Positions 25,832 to 34,070 of a stretch of 64,000 nt of DNA are shown here, in pieces. Source of the stretch: Arthrobacter sp. AFG20 (GTDB lineage Bacteria > Actinomycetota > Actinomycetes > Actinomycetales > Micrococcaceae); NCBI RefSeq assembly GCF_002892795.1, contig NZ_PJMC01000006.1:1-64000 (forward strand), in the 5' to 3' direction. The position numbers were made by a program, and so were the translations under genes. The first letter of the stretch is position 1; every line of letters starts with the position of its first letter. Below the pieces are notes generated by a model that searched no databases, was not told the origin of the DNA, and worked only from the letters and a program-made list of their open reading frames with translations.

Positions 25832-25887
25832 CCGTTTAGCCGCGTGCCAGCCTTGGAGAGGCGCTCCGATGCTAATATTTCGGGTAC

Positions 25888-26064
25888 GTGGCAACGCCTC
25901 ATTGCGGCGGCCGCGTCCCCGGCGTCGCCCGTTTTGGTTGGCCGCCCAATTTGGCTGGCCGCTCCGCTTGGCTGCAGATGGGGCAGCACGCCCAACGAGA
26001 TATGCCCCAAAGAGATACGCGCAGAAGAGTTAGGCGCAGAAGAGATTGGACGATCCTGAGATGA
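25888..26064 (+). CDS. Small upstream ORF coupled to the mannosyltransferase gene
   Basis: A 58-codon reading from GTG 25888 that begins VATPHCGGRVPG and ends in an Arg-rich run (RDTRRRVRRRRDW). Its TGA (26062-26064) overlaps the ATG of the mannosyltransferase gene (ATGA at 26061), the typical arrangement for coupled translation. An extended -10 element, TGCTAATAT (TAATAT 25873-25878), would start transcription two or three bases before the GTG. Four 15-bp repeats (25995-26054) form its 3' part. It may be a leader peptide or an old coding end; no family is recognised and protein function is unproven. Confidence 0.4.
   Translation: MATPHCGGRVPGVARFGWPPNLAGRSAWLQMGQHAQRDMPQRDTRRRVRRRRDWTILR
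25995..26054. repeat. Four tandem 15-bp units
   Basis: Units begin at 25995, 26010, 26025 and 26040; the consensus is close to AAGAGATAGGCGCAG, each unit with several changes. They lie directly ahead of the mannosyltransferase ATG and keep reading frame, adding five codons per unit to the small ORF. Confidence 0.7.
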
Positions 26065-27617
26065 CGGCGCCTGTGCCTGCGATAGGGGAAACGGCCACCG
26101 GCACTTCCACGGACCTGGCCCGGCCGGAAGTGGACAACCCACGTTCGCCGATCCTCTCCGGTTTCATCGGGTCCATGTTCCTGCTCATCGGCTCGCTCGG
26201 CGTCGGCTGGCTGGCGCCGGTCTCGGAGCTGCGGCGGATGCCCCTGTTCATCTGGATGCGCACCGAGGCGTTCGGCGTCGGGCTGTCCATCGTGCTGCTT
26301 GCGGTGGGCGGCATGCTGCTGGTCCGGGCCTGGCTCAGGCTTGGCCAGCACATCCACGTGTGGGGCCGGGAGGCCCGGAAGGCCACCCTGCAGGCCGTCG
26401 TCGCGTGGGGCCTTCCCATGATGTTCACGGTCCCGCTGTTCAGCCGTGATGTTTACGCCTACATCGGCCAGGGCCGGCTGATGGTCGAGGGCTTCAACCC
26501 GTACGAGAACGGAATCTCGGCGCTGTCCAACTACTTCCAGCTGGGCGCGGACAAGATGTGGACCGAGGCCCCGGTTCCCTACGGCCAGGTGTTTTTGTGG
26601 ATCGAGCAGTTCGTGGTCTGGTCCACCAACGTTCACCCTGAAGCCAGCATCATGCTGTTCCGCCTCGCCGCGCTGGCGGGTGTGGTGCTTTGCATCGTCT
26701 ACGTGCCCAAGCTTGCCGACCTGCACGGCGTCAACCCGCACCGTGCCCTCTGGCTGACGGTGGCGAACCCGCTCTTCCTGACCAACTTCATCGCCAGCGT
26801 CCACAATGATGCGCTGATGATCGGGCTGGCCCTCGCAGGACTCTATTACTGCGCCACCCGGCGGGTCATCCTCGGCATCGTTCTTGTCACGGCCTCCATC
26901 GCGGTGAAGCCGATCACCGTGGTGTTCCTTCCGTTTATCGGGCTGCTCTGGGCGGGCAAGGGGGCCAGCTGGCCCAGGAAGTTTGTGTTCTGGGGCCTGA
27001 CGGCCGGAATCAGCCTTGCCCTGCTCTACGCCATGAGCCTGGTCAACGGCTTCGGGTTCGGCTGGATCAACGGACTCTCGGCGCCCGGCAGTGTCTGGAT
27101 CTGGTACGCCCCGGTGGGACTGCTTGGCCTGGTGGTCGCCTCCATTTTCAACGCGTTCAGCCTGGATGGCTGGGGGCTGGCCAAATGGGTTTACGACGCC
27201 GGCAAGCTCCTTGCCGTGGGCATCGTCGCCTGGCAGATTTTCCGGGGCGGACACGACCGCCTCATGCGCCGCCTGACCCTTGCCTTCGCGGCCGTCGTGG
27301 TGCTCGCGCCGATGATCCAGTCCTGGTACGTGGTGTGGCTGATCCCGCTGTTCGCCGTTACGGGCATCCGCGACGACTGGCAGGTCAAGGCCCTGTACTT
27401 CATCGTGTCCTTCTTCATGGTCTATGCCATCTCCGACCAGCTGGAAGTCTTCCCCTACCTGCAGACCGGCGACCTGGGCCTTGCCCTGGCGCTGGCCCGC
27501 AACGCAGCCGCCATCATTGCCCTGCTGTTTGCCCTGTACCTGATCTTCCTGGACCGCAGCACCAAGCTGCTTTTCAGCAAGGCGGACCAGCCCGTCACGA
27601 CGCGCCCCGTTATCTGA
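26061..27617 (+). CDS. MptB-like polyprenol-phosphomannose-dependent mannosyltransferase
   Basis: Integral membrane GT-C glycosyltransferase, 518 residues, with about 12-13 hydrophobic segments. The family hallmark is the acidic first-loop motif SRDVYAYIGQGRLM followed by EGFNPYENG; later segments NPLFLTNFIASVHNDALMIGLAL and APMIQSWYVVWLIP also match alpha-1,6-mannosyltransferases such as MptB. These use polyprenyl-phosphate mannose outside the membrane to extend lipomannan-type glycolipids. ATG 26061 is preferred over TTG 26046 because the small upstream ORF stops in an ATGA overlap there. The 3' end overlaps the convergent alkD gene by eight bases. Confidence 0.85.
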   Translation: MTAPVPAIGETATGTSTDLARPEVDNPRSPILSGFIGSMFLLIGSLGVGWLAPVSELRRMPLFIWMRTEAFGVGLSIVLLAVGGMLLVRAWLRLGQHIHVWGREARKATLQAVVAWGLPMMFTVPLFSRDVYAYIGQGRLMVEGFNPYENGISALSNYFQLGADKMWTEAPVPYGQVFLWIEQFVVWSTNVHPEASIMLFRLAALAGVVLCIVYVPKLADLHGVNPHRALWLTVANPLFLTNFIASVHNDALMIGLALAGLYYCATRRVILGIVLVTASIAVKPITVVFLPFIGLLWAGKGASWPRKFVFWGLTAGISLALLYAMSLVNGFGFGWINGLSAPGSVWIWYAPVGLLGLVVASIFNAFSLDGWGLAKWVYDAGKLLAVGIVAWQIFRGGHDRLMRRLTLAFAAVVVLAPMIQSWYVVWLIPLFAVTGIRDDWQVKALYFIVSFFMVYAISDQLEVFPYLQTGDLGLALALARNAAAIIALLFALYLIFLDRSTKLLFSKADQPVTTRPVI

Positions 27618-28296
27618 CCTCAAGGTTTTTCAGGGCTTCCCTGCGCGAGAGCGGACTGAGTGACGTGCCGTTCCGCGTCACGAAATCCAGGACCCATTCC
27701 GGATCGGTTTTGGCGTACTCACGCAATGCCCACCCGATGGCCTTGCGGATGAAGAACTCCCTGTCAGCCATGTTCGCCTCGATGACCGCCGAGAGCAGCG
27801 CGGTGTCCGTCTGGAATTTTGCCCCCAGCTGTGCCGTGATGGACGCCCGCCGAATCCAGAAGTCCCGGTCGGCGCTCCACTGGAGCAGTACCTGGGTGAG
27901 TTCGTCCCGGTGGGCCCGGAGCAGTGTGCCGATCCGGTGGGCCACCCCGTCCACATAGTCCCAGGACGAGCCGGTCCGGATGATCTCCTCATACACCGGA
28001 AGCATCCGCGGGTCCGCGGCTACGCTCCGCAGTCCGGTCAGGTCAATCGCCGCGTAGCGCTCCTCGCGGTAGCTGGCTTCACGCCACAGGACAAGCACCG
28101 TTGACCGCAGATCCTCGGCCGTTTCAAACGGATGGGCAGCGGCTGCAGCCTTGGTTGCCTTGCGCACCTCCGGCACACGGACGCCGAGGGACGGCGTTGG
28201 GGACTTCATGTAGGCCTGCGCTGCGGCGCCGCGGAGGGGGTCTGCCGCCGCCCGCAGTTCGGCGCGAATCAGCGCCAGCACCGCTTCATTTGCCAT
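27610..28296 (-). CDS. DNA alkylation repair protein, AlkD-like
   Basis: A 228-residue all-helical protein of HEAT-like repeats, family of AlkD glycosylases that remove cationic alkyl bases without flipping. It has the family's YMKSPTPSLGVRVPEVR start, REERYAAIDLTG, the SSWDYVDGVAHRIG segment (Trp and Asp of the active cleft), DFWIRRASI, and FFIRKAIGWALREYAK with the Arg/Lys-rich helix. A TATCTT box seven bases ahead of ATG 28296 indicates a leaderless transcript. It ends inside the last codons of the convergent mannosyltransferase gene. Confidence 0.92.
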   Translation of the reverse strand: MANEAVLALIRAELRAAADPLRGAAAQAYMKSPTPSLGVRVPEVRKATKAAAAAHPFETAEDLRSTVLVLWREASYREERYAAIDLTGLRSVAADPRMLPVYEEIIRTGSSWDYVDGVAHRIGTLLRAHRDELTQVLLQWSADRDFWIRRASITAQLGAKFQTDTALLSAVIEANMADREFFIRKAIGWALREYAKTDPEWVLDFVTRNGTSLSPLSRREALKNLEVR

Positions 28297-28303
28297 GCTG
28301 CCA

Positions 28304-28309
28304 AAGATA
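28304..28309 (-). promoter_or_regulatory. Leaderless -10 box of the alkD-like gene
   Basis: TATCTT on the minus strand, then TGGCAGC, then ATG at 28296. Confidence 0.5.
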
Positions 28310-28368
28310 GCCGGTCCGAGGAGCCCGAGGCAGCGGTTGCCGCTGTCGCTGCTGTCCGGGCGGTCCTA

Positions 28369-28980
28369 TCATCCGACCCGCAGCCGCACCACTGCACGCC
28401 CGGGAACTGCGTCACTGACCACCACAAATCCGGCGGCCAGGAACAGCCCCAGCGTGCCCTGGTAGAGATCGGGGGGACCGGCCTTTGGCCGTTCCCGTGG
28501 ATCCACCGGATACCCTTCGACGACGGCGGCCCCGTGGGCGGCTGCGTGGCCGACGGCCGCAGCCAGCAGGGCCGCTGCCACGCCGCTGCGGCGGTGTCCG
28601 GGAGCGACGACGAAACAGCTCACCGACCACACGCTTCCGTCGTCGTCTTCGTCGGCGGCCGGGGGACCGGCCGCCTTGAACACCTGGGAACGGAGAATCC
28701 GCGGGTAGCACCCCCGCGGCTCCACGGCGCACCAGCCGACTGCGGAGCCGCCGCGGTAGGCCAGGACCCCCGGCGCCGGCCCGCCGCCGTCGAACTTGTC
28801 TTTCAGCTGTGCCTTCCGGTCAGCAGGCGGCGTGGCAGCATAGCTGGCTCCCGGCAGGGCAAAGAACCGGCACCAGCAGCGTGACGGTTCGCCGCGGATG
28901 CCGAAAAGTTCCTCGACGGCGGGCCACTCGGCGGCCGCGGTGGTGATGCCGCCTGCTGTCTCCCGTGAGTGGTCTGTCAT
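28369..28980 (-). CDS. GNAT family N-acetyltransferase
   Basis: A 203-residue acetyl-CoA-dependent acyltransferase. The GNAT core is seen in VSCFVVAPGHRRSGVAAALLAAAV, with the pyrophosphate-binding loop GHRRSGVA and the following helix; the N-terminal half has a CWCRFF motif shared with a subgroup of actinobacterial GNATs. The substrate cannot be deduced. GGAAGG precedes ATG 28980. Neighbours on the same strand are alkD (downstream) and the LacI gene (upstream), with gaps of 72 and 75 bases. Confidence 0.82.
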   Translation of the reverse strand: MTDHSRETAGGITTAAAEWPAVEELFGIRGEPSRCWCRFFALPGASYAATPPADRKAQLKDKFDGGGPAPGVLAYRGGSAVGWCAVEPRGCYPRILRSQVFKAAGPPAADEDDDGSVWSVSCFVVAPGHRRSGVAAALLAAAVGHAAAHGAAVVEGYPVDPRERPKAGPPDLYQGTLGLFLAAGFVVVSDAVPGRAVVRLRVG

Positions 28981-29055
28981 GGCCGCCTTCCGTTGCCGCC
29001 GGCACTGTCCTGCTGCAGGACTGTGGCTGTTGCCGAACCTGACTTGCTGCCGGGA

Positions 29056-30147
29056 CTAGGAAGCGGCTTCGCCGCCCGGTTCGGTGCTCCGGCGCAACGT
29101 CACCTCGCCCGTAACCCCCACGGCGCCGGCCGCCGCGTGGCCGGAACCGGCGGGAACTGCCAGCCTCCCGATCTCCTCCAGGGGCAGGTGGACGGTGGAG
29201 AGGGCCGGCCGGAAGTCGCGCAGGGTTTCGATATCGTCAAAGCCGGCGATGGCGGCGTCACGGGGGACGCGCAGCCCCTTGGAGCGCAGCGCGGCGGTGG
29301 CCCCGATCGCCATGACGTCGTTGACGGCGAAGATACAGAGCCGTGGCGGTGCGGCGGCTTCAGTACCGGCCCCGCCGCTTCCGTTGGGCGTCCCGATGCG
29401 TGCGGCGAGCTCCACGCCCGCCTCGTAACCGCCGGTGCGGTCGAATCCGGTGTGCAGGACGTCTGCCGGCGAAAGCCCGGCATCCGCCAGGCCGCGCTGG
29501 AAGCCGCGCACCCGGTCGTCGGAGGTCAGGAGGCCCTCCGGGCCGGCGATGATCACGAACTGCCCGGCATGTGAGGCGGCCAGTTCCCGGGCGAGTTCGG
29601 CGGCGAGCTCCTCGTTGGGAACCTCGACCACGTGATAGCCCTCGTCGGCTTCGGCGCCCACTACGGCGTGTCCCACGACGCCCACTTGGCCACCGTTGCG
29701 GCAGTAGCGGTCAAGCTCGGCGGCCAGTTCGGCGTTGCCCTGCTGGTCGGTGGTCCGAGCAGACCGCGATCCGGCGATCACTATCGAGTCCGCCCGGCGC
29801 GCCGCAAAGGCAGCCACGGCCGCGCGCTCGTCGGCGGGGCTGCCCGCGGTGGTGGCCAGCAGCACCATCTTGTTCTGGTGCCGGGCCGCGGTTTGGACAC
29901 CGCGGGCGATGGCTGAGAAGTAGGGGTCCGCGATGTCGTGCACGATGAGTCCGATGAGGCCGGAACTCGACTTGGCGAGGCCCTGTGCCTGGGCGTTGGG
30001 GATGTAGCCGAGGGAGTCCGCAGCTTTCCGGACGCGCTCAGCAATATCTGGTCCGGGGGTCCTGGCGGAACCATTCAGGACACGGCTGGCGGTGGCAGGG
30101 GAGACCCCGGCCAGGCGGGCTACTTCGGTCAGCGTACTTGCTGCCAC
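29056..30147 (-). CDS. LacI family transcriptional regulator
   Basis: Sugar-responsive repressor, 363 residues. The N-terminal helix-turn-helix TLTEVARLAGVSPATASRVLNG (residues 5-26) and hinge region are followed by the periplasmic-binding-like domain (LIGLIVHDIADPYFSAIARGV, GYHVVEVPNEEL, IAGFDDIETLRDFRPALSTVHLP). The start is GTG 30147 with AGAGGAG upstream; the far longer in-frame reading through 31587 runs antisense to the next gene and is discarded. It is divergent from the Gfo/Idh/MocA operon, with two LacI-type palindromes between them, so it very likely represses that operon and itself. Confidence 0.94.
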   Translation of the reverse strand: MAASTLTEVARLAGVSPATASRVLNGSARTPGPDIAERVRKAADSLGYIPNAQAQGLAKSSSGLIGLIVHDIADPYFSAIARGVQTAARHQNKMVLLATTAGSPADERAAVAAFAARRADSIVIAGSRSARTTDQQGNAELAAELDRYCRNGGQVGVVGHAVVGAEADEGYHVVEVPNEELAAELARELAASHAGQFVIIAGPEGLLTSDDRVRGFQRGLADAGLSPADVLHTGFDRTGGYEAGVELAARIGTPNGSGGAGTEAAAPPRLCIFAVNDVMAIGATAALRSKGLRVPRDAAIAGFDDIETLRDFRPALSTVHLPLEEIGRLAVPAGSGHAAAGAVGVTGEVTLRRSTEPGGEAAS

Positions 30148-30225
30148 AGGCGAAACTCCTCTTCGACGGGGCCCAGCATCGGGACACTCGGCTGATGCCA
30201 CATTATCGCAGTTACAGGAAAGTTC

Positions 30226-30239
30226 GGAAAGCGCTTGCC
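30226..30239. promoter_or_regulatory. LacI-type operator 1
   Basis: GGAAAGCGCTTGCC, centred on the CG step typical of LacI-family sites. It overlaps a possible -35 box (TTGCCA, 30235-30240), which is 17 bases from CACTAT (30258-30263). Confidence 0.65.
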
Positions 30240-30272
30240 AGATGCCCGCCAGTTGTGCACTATGGAAGCAGC

Positions 30273-30288
30273 GGGAATGCGCTTTCCC
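30273..30288. promoter_or_regulatory. LacI-type operator 2
   Basis: GGGAATGCGCTTTCCC, same GC-centred half-sites as operator 1, 47 bases away centre to centre, lying just downstream of the likely transcription start. Confidence 0.65.
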
Positions 30289-30321
30289 GTTCTGCAAACC
30301 ATCACGATTGAATGAGGACTC

Positions 30322-31491
30322 ATGGGCTTCGAAACAAAGACGATCCGTATCGCCATGAACGGCATCACCGGCCGGATGGGCTACCGCCAGCACCTGCTGC
30401 GCTCCATCCTCCCGATCCGTGACGCCGGCGGCTTCACCCTGGAGGACGGCACCAAGGTCCAGGTCGAGCCGATCCTCGTTGGCCGCAACGAAGCGAAAAT
30501 CCGCGAACTGGCCGAGCTGCATAAAATTTCGGAGTGGACCACCGACCTTGACGGCGTGATCAACGACCCCACTGTCGACGTCGTCTTCGACGCCTCCATG
30601 ACCAGCCTGCGGGCCGCAACCCTGAAGAAGGCCATGCAGGCCGGCAAACACATCTTCACTGAGAAGCCGACGGCGGAAACCCTTCAGGAGGCCATCGAGC
30701 TGGCCCGCATCGGCAAGGAAGCCGGGGTCACCGCCGGCGTCGTGCACGACAAGCTCTACCTGCCCGGCCTGGTCAAGCTCCGCCGCCTCGTGGACGAAGG
30801 GTTCTTCGGCAGGATCCTGTCCATCCGCGGCGAATTCGGCTACTGGGTCTTCGAAGGCGACGTCCAGGCCGCCCAGCGCCCGTCCTGGAACTACCGCAAG
30901 GAAGACGGCGGCGGAATGACCACCGACATGTTCTGCCACTGGAACTACGTCCTGGAAGGCATCATCGGCAAAGTCAGGAGCGTCAACGCCAAGACCGCCA
31001 CCCACATCCCCACCCGCTGGGACGAGGCAGGCAACGAATACAAGGCGACGGCTGACGACGCCTCCTACGGCATCTTCGAGCTGCAAACCCCGGGCGGGGA
31101 CAATGTCATCGGCCAGATCAACTCCTCGTGGGCCGTCCGGGTCTACCGTGACGAGCTGGTCGAGTTCCAGGTGGACGGCACGCACGGTTCCGCCGTCGCC
31201 GGCCTGAACAAGTGCGTCGCGCAGCAGCGCGCCCACACCCCCAAGCCCGTCTGGAACCCCGACCTCCCGGTTACAGAATCCTTCCGCAGCCAGTGGCAGG
31301 ACGTCCCCGCCAACGCCGAACTGGACAACGGCTTCAAGCTCCAGTGGGAGGAGTTCCTGCGGGACGCCGTCGCCGGCCGCGAGCACCGCTTCGGGCTGCT
31401 CTCGGCCGCACGCGGCGTGCAGCTCGCCGAACTCGGCCTGCAGTCCAGCGATGAACGCCGCACCATCGACATCCCGGAGATCACGCTCTGA
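30322..31491 (+). CDS. Gfo/Idh/MocA family oxidoreductase
   Basis: Sugar or cyclitol dehydrogenase, 389 residues, first gene of a LacI-controlled operon. The N-terminal Rossmann part reads IRIAMNGITGRMGYRQHLL, slightly unlike the usual GxGxxG; the hallmark EKP occurs in GKHIFTEKPTAETLQEA, and the catalytic region has GGGMTTDMFCHWNYV with the likely His. The C-terminal beta-sheet domain follows. GAGGAC lies before ATG 30322. The stop overlaps the ATG of the next gene (ATGA). Relatives oxidise a ring hydroxyl with NAD(P); the actual sugar is unknown. Confidence 0.9.
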   Translation: MGFETKTIRIAMNGITGRMGYRQHLLRSILPIRDAGGFTLEDGTKVQVEPILVGRNEAKIRELAELHKISEWTTDLDGVINDPTVDVVFDASMTSLRAATLKKAMQAGKHIFTEKPTAETLQEAIELARIGKEAGVTAGVVHDKLYLPGLVKLRRLVDEGFFGRILSIRGEFGYWVFEGDVQAAQRPSWNYRKEDGGGMTTDMFCHWNYVLEGIIGKVRSVNAKTATHIPTRWDEAGNEYKATADDASYGIFELQTPGGDNVIGQINSSWAVRVYRDELVEFQVDGTHGSAVAGLNKCVAQQRAHTPKPVWNPDLPVTESFRSQWQDVPANAELDNGFKLQWEEFLRDAVAGREHRFGLLSAARGVQLAELGLQSSDERRTIDIPEITL

Positions 31492-32705
31492 TGACTTCAC
31501 TGATCCTTCCCACATCCGACGGCGGGACCCGGGAGTACCGCCTCCGCTCCGCCACCACCTGGGCCAGACCGATGGCGCCGCTGACATCCCGCCGTGCCTA
31601 CGCCGCGGCCCACGTCATCCCCGAGGTCACCGCCGACAACACTCCAGGCGCCCCGGCCCGTCTCGACTGGGACGCCACGCTCGCCTACCGGCATGAGCTG
31701 TGGTCTTACGGGCTCGGGGTTGCCGACGCGATGGACACCGCCCAGCGCGGCATGGGCCTGGACTGGCCTGCCACGCAGCAGCTGATCAAGCGAACCGGCG
31801 CCGAGGCGGCGTCCGTAGTCACCGCCGGAAGCACGGCCACGGCGGGCATGACGGTCCGCGACCTCGTGTCCTGCGGCGCCGGCACCGACCAGCTGGACCT
31901 TGCCACGCTGCCGTCCGGTGCGGCCGGGCTGCAGGCTGTCCTGGGCGCCTACCGCGGGCAGGTCGCCGTCGTCAGCGAGGCCGGGCCCAAGGTGATCCTC
32001 ATGGCCTCCCGGGCCCTGGCCCAGGTGGCGTCCGGTCCCGAGGACTACCTGAAGATCTACTCCACGCTGCTCCAGGAAGCCGACCAGCCCGTCATTCTGC
32101 ACTGGCTCGGCACCATGTTCGATCCCGCGCTGGCCGGCTACTGGGGCTCAGACAGCGTTGACCAGGCCACCGAGACGTTCCTTTCCCTCATCCGCGAGAA
32201 TGCGGGCAAGGTGGACGGCGTCAAGGTCTCACTCCTGGACGCCTCACATGAAGTCGCGCTGCGCGCGGCGCTTCCCGAGGGCGTCCGCCTCTACACCGGT
32301 GACGACTTCAACTACCCGGAGCTGATCGACGGCGACGGAACCCTGCACTCGGATGCCCTGCTGGGGATCTTTGCGGCAATCTATCCCGCTGCGTCCGCGG
32401 CGCTGCAAAGCTACGACGCCGGAGATGCCGCCAAAGCGCGTACCATCCTGGACTCCACCCGCGAACTGGGCAAGCACATCTTCAGTGCCCCCACGTTCTA
32501 CTACAAGACCGGAATCGCCTTCCTGTCCTGGCTCAACGGCAAGCAGCCCGGATTCCAGATGGTCGGCGGCCTGCACTCGGGCCGTTCCGTGGTGCACCTC
32601 GCGAGGACCTTCGAACTGGCCGACGAAGCCGGGCTGCTCAAGGACCCCGCCCTCGCAGCGTTCCGGATGTCCGATTTCCTTCGCATCAACGGAGTGGGAG
32701 TATGA
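31491..32705 (+). CDS. DUF993 protein, dihydrodipicolinate-synthase-like aldolase fold
   Basis: A 404-residue protein of the DUF993 family, not biochemically assigned as far as I know. It resembles class I aldolases of the DHDPS/NAL superfamily. Lys245 in VDGVKVSLLD sits where those enzymes have the Schiff-base lysine of the GIK motif, and LYTGDDFNYPEL parallels their SGDD segment. The usual catalytic Tyr position appears as ILHWLG. An aldol or retro-aldol cleavage of a keto-sugar made by the upstream dehydrogenase is my inference. ATGA overlaps occur at both ends, showing tight coupling. Confidence 0.85.
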   Translation: MTSLILPTSDGGTREYRLRSATTWARPMAPLTSRRAYAAAHVIPEVTADNTPGAPARLDWDATLAYRHELWSYGLGVADAMDTAQRGMGLDWPATQQLIKRTGAEAASVVTAGSTATAGMTVRDLVSCGAGTDQLDLATLPSGAAGLQAVLGAYRGQVAVVSEAGPKVILMASRALAQVASGPEDYLKIYSTLLQEADQPVILHWLGTMFDPALAGYWGSDSVDQATETFLSLIRENAGKVDGVKVSLLDASHEVALRAALPEGVRLYTGDDFNYPELIDGDGTLHSDALLGIFAAIYPAASAALQSYDAGDAAKARTILDSTRELGKHIFSAPTFYYKTGIAFLSWLNGKQPGFQMVGGLHSGRSVVHLARTFELADEAGLLKDPALAAFRMSDFLRINGVGV

Positions 32706-33559
32706 CCTTCAATTCAGCACCGTCCCCCTTTTCACGGCTTTCCCTCAACAGCGCCACCACCAAAAAGTGGACGCTCGCCGAGGCTGTTGACGGCTGTGCC
32801 CGCGCAGGCATCCCTGCCATCGGGCCCTGGCGGGACATTGTCGCCGAGGCCGGGCTGGACAAGGCCGCCAAACTGATCAAGGATGCCGGGCTCCGGGTTT
32901 CCTCGCTGTGCCGCGGCGGGTTCCTAACCGCTCCGGACGCCGACGGGCAGGCGGCTGCGCTGGCAGACAACAGGGCAGCTGTTCTGGAAGCCGTTGCTCT
33001 CGATACGCAGGAACTGTTCCTCGTGGTCGGTGGCCTGGCGCCTGGGGAGAAGGACGTCGTGGCTGCACGCGGGCGCGTGGCTGACCGGCTCGAGGACCTC
33101 GTCCCGTTCGCCGTCGAACACGGCGTCCGGCTGGTGCTGGAACCCCTGCACCCGATGTACGCCGCCGACCGCGCGCTCATCTCCACACTCGGGCAGGCGT
33201 TGGACCTTGCGGCGCCGTACGACGCCCGGTCGGTGGGGGTCGCCGTCGACACCTTCCATGTCTGGTGGGACCCGGAGCTGAAAGCCCAAATCGAGCGTGC
33301 CGGCCGGGAGAACCGGATCGCCTCATACCAGGTGTGTGACTTCAACCTGCCGATCGCAGCGGACGCGCTGCTCTCCCGCGGCATGATGGGCGACGGCGTG
33401 ATTGACTTCGCCACGATCGGCACCTGGGTCCGGGACGCCGGGTACACAGGCGACATCGAAGTGGAAATATTCAACCAGGAGATCTGGGACGCCGACGGCG
33501 ACGACGTCCTGGCGAGGATGAAGGACCGCTACGCGGAACTGGTGCAACCCTTTGCCTGA
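32702..33559 (+). CDS. Sugar phosphate isomerase/epimerase-like TIM barrel
   Basis: Xylose-isomerase-like TIM-barrel protein, 285 residues, third gene of the operon. Family signs are SLNSATTKKWTLAEAVDGCA at the N-terminus, the metal-binding Glu in VLEPLHPMYA, the GVAVDTFHVWWDPEL segment with Asp and His, and DIEVEIFNQEIWDAD with the last Glu. These four acidic/His positions form the divalent metal site. It could be an isomerase, epimerase, lyase or dehydratase. It overlaps DUF993 by four bases and ends 56 bases before the SRPBCC gene. No transporter lies next to the operon. Confidence 0.88.
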   Translation: MTFNSAPSPFSRLSLNSATTKKWTLAEAVDGCARAGIPAIGPWRDIVAEAGLDKAAKLIKDAGLRVSSLCRGGFLTAPDADGQAAALADNRAAVLEAVALDTQELFLVVGGLAPGEKDVVAARGRVADRLEDLVPFAVEHGVRLVLEPLHPMYAADRALISTLGQALDLAAPYDARSVGVAVDTFHVWWDPELKAQIERAGRENRIASYQVCDFNLPIAADALLSRGMMGDGVIDFATIGTWVRDAGYTGDIEVEIFNQEIWDADGDDVLARMKDRYAELVQPFA

Positions 33560-33615
33560 ACCTGCCCTTACTTCGGTGGCTGTCCGCGGGTAGGGTGGCG
33601 CCAGGAGGGGTAGCA

Positions 33616-34047
33616 GTGGACAAGCAAATCAGGGTTGCCGAGGCGAGCGTTGTTGTCGCAGCGCTGCCGGAGCGGGTGTGGAAGGCGCTGACGGATCCGG
33701 CCGACGTCAAGGAATACTTTCTCGGCACGAACGTCACATCGACCTGGCGGGAAGGTGCGCCTGTGACGTTCGAGGGGGAGTGGCAGGGCAAGTCCTACCA
33801 GGACAAGGGGACCGTGCTGGAAGCCCGCCTCAACGAACTCCTGCGCATCACCCACTACAGCCCCTTGTCGGGCTTGCCCGATGAGCCGGACAGCTACCAC
33901 ACCGTGGAATACGGCCTGGAGCCCGTGGCGGAGGGCACCCGGGTCAGCATCACCCAGGGCAACAACAAGAGTGATGACGAAGCCGCGGAGTCGGAGAAAC
34001 TTTGGGGCATGGTGCTGGGCAACCTCAAGGAGTACCTGGAGGACTGA
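33616..34047 (+). CDS. SRPBCC/AHSA1 domain protein
   Basis: A 143-residue START-like helix-grip protein of the AHSA1 group. The N-terminal strand and helix are seen in EASVVVAALPERVWKALTDPADVKEYFLG, and the C-terminal long helix in SEKLWGMVLGNLKEYLED. Such proteins bind small hydrophobic ligands or, in some cases, chaperones; the role here is unknown. I use GTG 33616 because AGGAGG (33603-33608) precedes it at normal distance, not the earlier GTG 33595. A TAGGGT box at 33591-33596 may be the promoter. Confidence 0.85.
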   Translation: MDKQIRVAEASVVVAALPERVWKALTDPADVKEYFLGTNVTSTWREGAPVTFEGEWQGKSYQDKGTVLEARLNELLRITHYSPLSGLPDEPDSYHTVEYGLEPVAEGTRVSITQGNNKSDDEAAESEKLWGMVLGNLKEYLED

Positions 34048-34070
34048 CCGCGCCGGTCGCGGCTTGCGGC

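Noticed and set aside
25899..27623. 574-residue minus-strand reading opposite the mannosyltransferase gene
   Set aside because: Charged low-complexity shadow; the plus-strand frame has clear membrane segments and GT-C motifs.
30148..31587. In-frame extension of the LacI gene giving an 843-residue minus-strand protein
   Set aside because: It runs fully antisense to the Gfo/Idh/MocA gene; GTG 30147 has an AGAGGAG ribosome site and gives a normal LacI length.
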